Shown here: piece after piece, positions 37,736 to 43,567 of the stretch
How positions within the stretch are numbered: the stretch's first letter is position 1
How the letters are laid out: each line of letters starts with the position of its first letter
From: Aeromonas cavernicola
GTDB lineage: Bacteria; Pseudomonadota; Gammaproteobacteria; Enterobacterales; Aeromonadaceae
DNA length: 43,567 nucleotides
Reading direction: 5' to 3'
Assembly (NCBI RefSeq): GCF_002795305.1
Contig: NZ_PGGC01000072.1
Coordinates: 1 to 43,567, forward strand
Notes under the pieces: model-generated
Seen by the model: the letters and a program-made list of their open reading frames with translations, nothing else
Databases searched by the model: none
What the model was told of the DNA's origin: nothing
Position numbers and translations under genes: made by a program

Positions 37736-38884
37736 ATGGCTTGGAATGAGCCTGGAAACAACGGCAAAGACCGTGACCCTTGGGGGAACAACGGTAAGAA
37801 TCAGGGCCCCCCTGATTTGGATGAACTGCTGCGTAAGGTGAGTCGCCGGTTTGGCGGCTTGTTTGGGGAGGGCAAATCCGGTGGTGATGTGGGCCGTTTT
37901 GGCCTGTCCATTGCCCTGATTATCGCCGTGGTGGTATGGGTCGTGAGCGGTTTTTATACCATCCGCGAAGCTGAGCGAGGCGTCGTGCTGCGGTTTGGGG
38001 AGTTTTCCCATATCGTCGAACCCGGCTTGCGTTGGAAACCGACCTTTATTGACCGCGTGCTTCCAGTGGATGTGGAGTCCGTGCGCTCTCTTCCTGCGTC
38101 AGGTTTCATGCTGACTCAAGATGAAAACGTGGTACGGGTTGAGATGGACGTGCAATACCGCGTAGTCAATCCCGAGCAGTATCTGTTTAGTGTGACCAAT
38201 GCCGATGAGAGCCTGAGTCAGGCGACAGATAGTGCCCTGCGCTATGTTGTTGGCCACACCAAGATGGATGATGTGTTGACCACTGGACGGGAAAAAGTGC
38301 GTCAAGAGACGTGGCAAGTCGTCGATGGCATCATTGAGCCCTATCAAATGGGCTTGCAAATTGTCGATGTGAACTTCTTGCCCGCACGTCCGCCTGAAGA
38401 GGTGAAAGACGCCTTTGATGACGCCATATCAGCCCAAGAAGATGAGCAGCGCTTTATTCGTGAAGCGGAAGCCTATGCCCGTGAAGTAGAGCCAAAAGCG
38501 CGTGGTCAGGTCAAGCGCTTGGAGCAAGAAGCAGAGGCTTACAAATCCCAGATCGTCTTAAAAGCGAAGGGGGAAGTGGCCCGTTTTAATGAGCTGTTGC
38601 CCCAGTATCAAGCTGCGCCCGAATTGACTCGTGAGCGTATCTATCTGGAAACAATGGAAGACCTCTATCAGCAAACCAACAAGGTCGTGGTCGACATGCC
38701 AGCTGGCAACAACAGCATGATCTATCTGCCGCTTGATAAGTTATCAGGTAAAGCGAATGCGGTGCAGCCCGCTCGGCCGGCGAGTGCCCCAGTGAATGAG
38801 GTCTCTGCCCCTACCAATGAGGGTGCTAACTCCACACCAACGCCACTGCGCAGTGGTGATCGTTTCAGCTCGGGGAGAAACTAA
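37736..38884 (+). CDS. hflK: FtsH protease modulator HflK
   Basis: A 382-residue SPFH/prohibitin protein that forms a large cage with HflC around FtsH in the inner membrane. The N-terminus is Gly/Asn-rich (MAWNEPGNNGKDRDPWGNNG), followed by one TM (about 59-78), the SPFH domain (about 80-260), a long charged helix (about 240-300) and a disordered Pro/Ala/Ser tail. The ATG of MAWNEPG is chosen over one four codons earlier because GGAG is well spaced and the family begins MAWN. Three bases separate it from hflC. Confidence 0.95.
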   Translation: MAWNEPGNNGKDRDPWGNNGKNQGPPDLDELLRKVSRRFGGLFGEGKSGGDVGRFGLSIALIIAVVVWVVSGFYTIREAERGVVLRFGEFSHIVEPGLRWKPTFIDRVLPVDVESVRSLPASGFMLTQDENVVRVEMDVQYRVVNPEQYLFSVTNADESLSQATDSALRYVVGHTKMDDVLTTGREKVRQETWQVVDGIIEPYQMGLQIVDVNFLPARPPEEVKDAFDDAISAQEDEQRFIREAEAYAREVEPKARGQVKRLEQEAEAYKSQIVLKAKGEVARFNELLPQYQAAPELTRERIYLETMEDLYQQTNKVVVDMPAGNNSMIYLPLDKLSGKANAVQPARPASAPVNEVSAPTNEGANSTPTPLRSGDRFSSGRN

Positions 38885-38887
38885 TAG

Positions 38888-39772
38888 ATGAAAAAGCTAG
38901 CTATTGGTGCAATCGCCGTGGCAGTCATGGTCTGCTTTTCTTCCATTTTCATCATTGATGAAGGGCAGAAGGGGATTGTGGTGCAGTTTGGTAAGGTGAA
39001 ACGAGTCGACTCCGGCGAACCGCGGCTCTACGAGCCTGGTCTGCACTTTAAAGTGCCGATGATTGATCAAGTGCGTAAGTTGGATTCCCGCATTCAAACG
39101 CTTGAGGGGCAGGCGGATCGTTTTGTGACCTCCGAGAAGAAGGATCTGATCATCGATTCCTACGTGAAGTGGAAGATCGAGGATTTCTCCAAATACTACT
39201 TGGCAACTGGTGGCGGTAATAAAATGCAGGCGGAGGATCTGCTCAAGCGCAAGATCAATAACGGTTTGCGCTCCGAGATCGGTAACCGCACCATCAAAGA
39301 TATCGTCTCTGGCGAGCGCAGTACCGTGATGGAAGATGCCTTGATGAAGATGGCGCGCTCCTCCGAGCTCGGTATCAAGGTAGTCGATGTGCGGATCAAA
39401 CAGATCAACCTACCGGTTGAAGTTTCCAGCTCTATCTATCAGCGGATGCGTGCCGAACGGACTGCGGTTGCCCGTGAACATCGTTCGCAGGGGCGTGAGC
39501 AGGCTGAGATTTTGCGAGCAGACATTGACCGTAAAGTCACCGTCATGATTGCCGATGTGGAGAGTAATGCGCGTCAGCTTCGAGGTGAGGGTGACGCGGA
39601 AGCCGCCAAAATCTACGCCGACAGCTACAAGCAAGATCCTGAGTTTTTCAGCTTCGTGCGTAGTATGGAGGCCTACCGCAAGAGCTTTGCCGCTGGTGGT
39701 GATTTGATGGTACTGAAACCGGATAGCGAGTTCTTCCGCTACCTCAAGTCCCCCCAAGGGACCAAGCAGTAG
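38888..39772 (+). CDS. hflC: FtsH protease modulator HflC
   Basis: A 294-residue SPFH protein, partner of HflK. An N-terminal TM anchor (about 3-21, LAIGAIAVAVMVCFSSIFII) precedes IDEGQKGIVVQFGKVKR, the SPFH domain, and the basic helix RMRAERTAVAREHRSQGREQ typical of HflC. GEGDAEAAKIYADSY and FFSFVRSMEAYRKSF are also family-specific. Last gene of the hfq-hfl cluster, ended by a GAAA-tetraloop terminator. Confidence 0.96.
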   Translation: MKKLAIGAIAVAVMVCFSSIFIIDEGQKGIVVQFGKVKRVDSGEPRLYEPGLHFKVPMIDQVRKLDSRIQTLEGQADRFVTSEKKDLIIDSYVKWKIEDFSKYYLATGGGNKMQAEDLLKRKINNGLRSEIGNRTIKDIVSGERSTVMEDALMKMARSSELGIKVVDVRIKQINLPVEVSSSIYQRMRAERTAVAREHRSQGREQAEILRADIDRKVTVMIADVESNARQLRGEGDAEAAKIYADSYKQDPEFFSFVRSMEAYRKSFAAGGDLMVLKPDSEFFRYLKSPQGTKQ

Positions 39773-39795
39773 CACCGTACTGGTGATGGAGCAAG

Positions 39796-39819
39796 GGCCT
39801 GAGAAATCAGGCCTTTTTT
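39796..39819 (+). terminator. hflC terminator with GAAA tetraloop
   Basis: Stem GGCCTGA (39796-39802), loop GAAA, stem TCAGGCC (39807-39813), then six Ts. It lies 23 bases after hflC. Confidence 0.9.
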
Positions 39820-40295
39820 GTTGCTGCTATAGGCTCGACACCTGCCTCTGCACTGTGCATCGATTGATGCCATCATGGATGAATGTCCTCTTGGCTCTTG
39901 GCTCTTGGGTTTGTCCCTTTTTGGCTGGTCGCTCGATGTCTAGCTCCTGCGTACTCGCTCTTAGCGAATCCCCTTGTTGATATGGTTTACGGTCCGCGTC
40001 AGCGACCTTCACTGGAGCTTTATGAACCCCAGCTTTACAGGTGATTCAATTTTTTTGAATCACTAAGGCAGTTTATCTCGCTAACAACCCAAGATAATGG
40101 CGGTTAATATTTACTCAACGCTTAGGCAGGAGAGCCAAGTAGTGCAACAACAGGTCATTCTGGCGCATCACCACCTACTAATCCGTGTCTGGTGCCACCT
40201 AAAGAGCAACATACTATTTGAATGACCTCTTGCATGGATGCATTGAGGATGGCCACACCGGCCTTCAATGACATAACCAAATGAGCGAGAAAAAC
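39820..40295. other. Gene-poor 476-base region with a 9-bp dyad
   Basis: No conserved gene was found. It holds CTTGGCT repeated in tandem near 39891-39906 and a perfect 9-bp dyad, GTGATTCAA (40041-40049) with TTGAATCAC (40055-40063) around five Ts. It is the probable control region of the small secreted protein that follows. A promoter was not identified with confidence. Confidence 0.4.
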
Positions 40296-40622
40296 ATGAA
40301 CAAGCTAATCAAAATGCTGGCCATTGCAGGCCTGATGACCACCGGTGTTGCCAACGCTGCTATACCGGCTGATTTTAACGCCGCTCCAGGTGTGCTGTTT
40401 GTTAACTGGCATGCGACAGCCGCGGTAGAGGGAAACAGCCAGCCGATGTTAGAAGTGCGGGATGAATCAGGTGATGTGCTGGCATCGGTACACGCTAATC
40501 TGTTGGGGACCCAGCAGGTAAAAATCCCGAGCCGTGCTCAGGGCAATCTGACGGTGAGCTTAGGGGCACAGCGCAGCCAATACCGTATTCCATTTGGTAT
40601 CGGTAGCGGTAGTCAGCGCTAA
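40296..40622 (+). CDS. Small secreted protein of unknown function
   Basis: A 108-residue protein with a Sec signal peptide (MNKLIKMLAIAGLMTTGVAN, cleavage near NAA-IP at about 22). The mature part of about 86 residues has no Cys and is predicted beta-rich, with VLFVNWHATAAVEG, MLEVRDESGDVLASV and GNLTVSLGAQRSQYRIPFG. I do not recognise the family. The pattern of short strands suggests a small periplasmic or surface beta-sandwich, which is a guess. An ATG five codons upstream is possible, but MNKLIK gives the better signal peptide. A strong terminator follows, so it is probably a single-gene transcript. Confidence 0.7.
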   Translation: MNKLIKMLAIAGLMTTGVANAAIPADFNAAPGVLFVNWHATAAVEGNSQPMLEVRDESGDVLASVHANLLGTQQVKIPSRAQGNLTVSLGAQRSQYRIPFGIGSGSQR

Positions 40623-40658
40623 CCGCTGATCTCAGATGATATGCTGGCGCAGCCAGTC

Positions 40659-40690
40659 AATAGGGAGGCATGTCGCCTCCCTATTTTATT
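40659..40690 (+). terminator. Terminator of the small secreted protein gene
   Basis: An 11-bp stem (AATAGGGAGGC at 40659-40669, GCCTCCCTATT at 40675-40685) with a 5-base loop and a T-rich end. Confidence 0.8.
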
Positions 40691-40750
40691 ATGGGTGGTG
40701 ATGTCTGCGGTGAGGATGGCGGTCGGCGCCACATCTGATAAGGCTAGTCA

Positions 40751-40780
40751 CAAGCAGGAGCGAGAGGCCTCTCCTGCTTG
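40751..40780. terminator. Hairpin beyond the Sel1 gene
   Basis: A 10-bp perfect stem (CAAGCAGGAG at 40751-40760, CTCCTGCTTG at 40771-40780) lies 30 bases past the leftward Sel1 stop. No T-run follows on the minus strand, so it may be only an RNA 3'-end structure. Confidence 0.4.
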
Positions 40781-40810
40781 GGCTAGCTTGCAGCTGGGGG
40801 GAACAGGGGC

Positions 40811-42175
40811 TCAGCTTTTTTGGCTAGGGGCCTCGATTTTGCCAAACCAATGTTCTGATAGTTGCTGCGCCTGCTTGATTTCAGGCGTTGACATCACCTC
40901 TTCTAACTCATTACGGGCTTGCACGGCTTCTGGCATGCCTTCGGTGGCCGCCAATGATAGCCACGCGTAGGCGTGGATTCGGTTGCGGGGGGCACCAAGG
41001 CCACCTTCACGTAGGGTGCCCATGCGATATTGCGCCATTCGATCGCCTCGGTGGGCCGCTAGTTGATACTGCTGCAGGGCGAGGGCGTAATCTTCTTTCC
41101 CCCCCAGCCCCAGCCGCAGCATCTCACCGTAAGCGTACTGCGCTTGGCGGTGACCCTGCGCAGCGGCTTTGCCGTAGTTGACCCTGGCTTGTTCCAAGTC
41201 ATCTTGCTCTTGTTGCAGTTGGCCCAACTCGAAGTAGGCTTTGCTGATCCCACCTTGTGCCGCCAAGGTTAGCCAGTGGACCCGGGTATCATAGTCGCGC
41301 TCTTGCAAGCTCAGTTGGTATTCCGCCTCATGGGAGCCATGGCCCGCCGCTAGTTCAAGCCAGTAGCGACCTAGGGCTGGGTCAACCGTCACCTTTTCCC
41401 CTGCCAGATAGGCCATGCCGAGCCAGAGCTGTGCACCGGCGGAGCCAGCGTTAGCCGCCCGTTGGTAGGCCACCAATTCATCTGCCGGTGCTGCTTTGCG
41501 CGCAAGCCATAGCAGCGCATCTGGCTGCTGCTGGGCGGCGGCTTTTTCATACCAACGCTGGGCTAAGTCTGGGCGTTTGGCGACCCCTTTGCCCTGCTCA
41601 TAGCGCAACCCAAGTTGGTATTGGGCATCTCCATTCCCTAACTCGGCGGCTTTTTCCAGCCACTTGATAGCATCTACCTCGGCACCGGGTTGGCGGGCAT
41701 ACCACTGCCCCAGCACTAACTGGGAGGGGGCGTGATCCCGTCTTGCCCCTTGCTCAAACCAGTCGAGACACTCACTGGCCAGTTTGCCTTGGTAGCGTTG
41801 CTGACAGTTCAGGCCCAGTTGGTAGCTGGCTTGGCTGTTGCCAAGGCGGGCTGCGCGTTGCCACCATTGCTCGGCAAGGGCCGGATTTTTGGGCTCGCCA
41901 AGTCCGCTGCGATACCACTCCCCGACCTGCCATGCGGCGTTAGCGCGTACTGACTGACCCGCCGCCTCTGGGCCGGAAGATTGAGCCGCCTGCTGCATCC
42001 AATGCATGGCGTTAGGGTAATCAGGTTTAGCGGCTAGCCGTTTGGCCAGCTCATATTGTGCGTTGCCATTACCTTGTGCTGCGCCTTGGGCAAGCTCGGT
42101 ATCGGTCGGCGGTGTGGTGGAGCAAGCGACTAACCCGCTGGTCGCCAGAATCAGACTGAGTATGCGAACATTCAT
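40811..42175 (-). CDS. Sel1-repeat (SLR) lipoprotein
   Basis: A 454-residue lipoprotein. Signal peptide with lipobox LVAC (Cys at about 18). The rest is about ten Sel1-like alpha/alpha repeats of roughly 36 residues, recognisable by units such as AQYQLGLRYEQGKGVAKRPDLAQ-type spacing, AQYRMGTLREGGLGAPRN and repeated WYEKAA or WLEKAA ends. Such solenoids bind partner proteins; known examples act in secretion, motility and peptidoglycan regulation. The partner here is unknown. The residue after the lipid Cys is Ser, which favours outer-membrane sorting. The ribosome site is weak; the open frame continues 20 codons upstream, but only the chosen start gives a signal peptide at the N-terminus. Confidence 0.85.
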   Translation of the reverse strand: MNVRILSLILATSGLVACSTTPPTDTELAQGAAQGNGNAQYELAKRLAAKPDYPNAMHWMQQAAQSSGPEAAGQSVRANAAWQVGEWYRSGLGEPKNPALAEQWWQRAARLGNSQASYQLGLNCQQRYQGKLASECLDWFEQGARRDHAPSQLVLGQWYARQPGAEVDAIKWLEKAAELGNGDAQYQLGLRYEQGKGVAKRPDLAQRWYEKAAAQQQPDALLWLARKAAPADELVAYQRAANAGSAGAQLWLGMAYLAGEKVTVDPALGRYWLELAAGHGSHEAEYQLSLQERDYDTRVHWLTLAAQGGISKAYFELGQLQQEQDDLEQARVNYGKAAAQGHRQAQYAYGEMLRLGLGGKEDYALALQQYQLAAHRGDRMAQYRMGTLREGGLGAPRNRIHAYAWLSLAATEGMPEAVQARNELEEVMSTPEIKQAQQLSEHWFGKIEAPSQKS

Positions 42176-42661
42176 AAAAAGTGTGCTTACGTTGATAGGT
42201 GAAATAGGTGCCGTCATCGGTGGTGCGATGGTCACGCTAGGCTAGATCCAAGAGGTGCCACAGTGAGTGACCATTAGTGCATAGAGAGTGACATCATGCC
42301 AATCCTGACAGCAGCTTATATGTTTTCCCCCTTGGTTGTCAGTCGGTGCTTTCTGACATCGACTCCCCTAGTTGGCATGTTGATGGACGCCATGGTGTTT
42401 TTTTGCCCTCCCGCTACGTGGATACCCCCTGTTGGTTGGGTTTAATTGTGTCCAATTTTGGTGTCGTTTGTTAGGTTCAGTGCTGGCGGTCGGTGCGCTG
42501 TCGCGGTGCAGTATGGTGGTCGCTGCGATGGCCTGCAGGTGGGTAAATCCAAGATCTGTGGCGCGCGGTCAATGACGGCAGATTTAAATCGGGTATGATT
42601 TGCCGCCTATGAATAGAGTAAAAAATCCAAACATATTTGTTACAACATCGGTCGGGGATGT
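42176..42661. promoter_or_regulatory. Divergent region between Sel1 lipoprotein and TolC-family genes
   Basis: There is no gene in these 486 bases. A possible rightward promoter is ATGACG (42572-42577) and TATGAT (42594-42599) with 16 bases between, about 60 bases before the TolC-family start. No repeats or strong operators were seen. Confidence 0.35.
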
Positions 42662-43567
42662 ATGACGTCAACGCACATCAAATTGCTTTTACCGTGTCTG
42701 CTAGGCGTGTTTATTAGCTCAGCTCAGGCGCAGTCGCTCAGCTTTAGTGAGGCATGGACCCGAGTCATGCAGCAAGATGATGGCTTGGCTGCTGAGCAAG
42801 CAAGCGTAGATCGTGCCACCTTGCTGCGTGAGGCTGCTAAGGCCATGTATTTGCCCGATATCACCTTGTCTGCCGATTATGCGCGGATTGCCAAACCCGA
42901 CCTAATGGGATTGGATAACCAGCTGGAACATTCTGCCGTGGTGGGAGAGACGCTTGGCTCGATGGGCATCGACTCGAAATGGTTGGCCGCTTCGCTGACC
43001 GAACAGAACCGTGTCACCAGCTCTGTAAGAATGCTCTGGCCGCTGTTTGTTGGGGGGCGAATTGATGCCGCGCAACAGGTCCGGGCAGCACAGGTTGAGG
43101 AGGCGCGGGAGTTGCTGGCCTTGAAACAGCAGGCGAGTTTTGAAAGCCTCTCCCAGACCTATTTTGGGGTGGTGCTTGCGACGCAACTGGTTCAGACCAA
43201 ACAAGAGATTGAACAGGGGCTGGCGCGCCATCTTGATCATGCCCGCAAGCTGGAAGCACAGGGGCAGATTGCTCAAGTTGAGCGGCTTTCCGCTGAAGCT
43301 GCTTATGATCGGGCTCGGGTTGATACGCAAACTTCTCGCCGTCGTCTCGACATCACCCAGTTAGCCTTAGATCAGATGGTGAAGCTGAAGGGAGCTGTAG
43401 CGTTAACACCGCTGTTTATTAATCCACAGATGCCACAACCGCAGGGCTTGATAGATGACACGCTGGCGGTGCATCCGGGGCTCAAGATGTTATTAGCAAA
43501 ACGTGAGCAAGCGAAGGCGCTGATTCAGGCTGAACGCGGTAAGTATGCCCCTGAGCTGTTCATGTTT
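42662..43567 (+). CDS. TolC-family outer membrane protein, partial at right edge
   Basis: The first 302 codons of an outer-membrane efflux or secretion channel. The signal peptide runs to about residue 23 (LLLPCLLGVFISSAQAQ). TolC-family features follow: LSFSEAWTRVMQQDDGL, a strand/helix unit ending KAMYLPDITLSADYAR, then MLWPLFVGGRIDAAQ, which matches the PLFxGGR motif of the first repeat. QTYFGVVLATQLVQTKQE and a long coiled helix with LEAQGQIAQVERLSAE come next. The second repeat starts near HPGLKMLLAKREQAKALIQAERGKYAPEL and is cut by the window end. GGGG lies upstream of the ATG. An adaptor and pump may follow outside the window. Confidence 0.85.
   Translation, partial: MTSTHIKLLLPCLLGVFISSAQAQSLSFSEAWTRVMQQDDGLAAEQASVDRATLLREAAKAMYLPDITLSADYARIAKPDLMGLDNQLEHSAVVGETLGSMGIDSKWLAASLTEQNRVTSSVRMLWPLFVGGRIDAAQQVRAAQVEEARELLALKQQASFESLSQTYFGVVLATQLVQTKQEIEQGLARHLDHARKLEAQGQIAQVERLSAEAAYDRARVDTQTSRRRLDITQLALDQMVKLKGAVALTPLFINPQMPQPQGLIDDTLAVHPGLKMLLAKREQAKALIQAERGKYAPELFMF

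Overview
The window looks like chromosome from a gammaproteobacterium of the Aeromonadaceae, most likely Aeromonas or a close relative. This rests on gene order and families: dapA-bamC-purC opposite gcvR-bcp, yfbU/yfbV/ackA/pta, an ArcB with the full three-part phosphorelay, and the tsaE-amiB-mutL-miaA-hfq-hflXKC supercluster. It also rests on families typical of Aeromonas/Vibrio relatives (DUF3334, DUF2860, DUF6776) and a moderately GC-rich base composition. The species call is inference; no rRNA, tRNA or CRISPR array was seen.

Layout. 1-3400 is the worn part. It holds the end of an Rhs-repeat gene cut off by a 166-bp IS5/IS903-like remnant; a leftward set (YccT-like DUF2057, HIT protein, CheX-like DUF3334); and a scar where one deletion fused the 3' end of a LysR regulator to the 5'-truncated body of the divergent short-chain dehydrogenase. 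3460-8520 carries purC, bamC and dapA leftward and gcvR, bcp and yfbU rightward. 8566-12730 is yfbV divergent from ackA-pta, with a hairpin between the last two genes. 12990-15260 holds erpA, a coiled-coil DUF6776 protein and a DUF2860 outer-membrane protein, all leftward.

15466-25204 is the signalling block: arcB, dgt, then a 1418-residue BvgS/VieS-type hybrid kinase overlapping by 20 bases a receiver-EAL phosphodiesterase. The kinase has two periplasmic binding domains, one TM segment, two PAS domains, HisKA/HATPase, a degenerate receiver, a true receiver and HPt. The pair probably turns a periplasmic ligand signal into c-di-GMP breakdown. The middle of the kinase gene is clearly AT-richer than its ends. 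ArcB keeps Cys180 but has Tyr at the Cys241 redox position.

25343-30750 is leftward: rfaH, the metNIQ methionine importer with a clear promoter and MetJ operator, a ROK kinase of polyphosphate-glucokinase type, and queG. 31194-39772 is the rightward tsaE-amiB-mutL-miaA-hfq-hflX-hflK-hflC run, without the nnr gene usually found before tsaE. The right end has a small secreted protein of unknown function, a Sel1-repeat lipoprotein on the opposite strand, and the first 302 codons of a TolC-family outer-membrane protein that runs off the window.

The best candidates for something not yet described are the kinase/phosphodiesterase pair with its mosaic sensor and short upstream leader ORF, and the small secreted protein with its dyad-containing upstream region. 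Neither can be called a new system from sequence alone.
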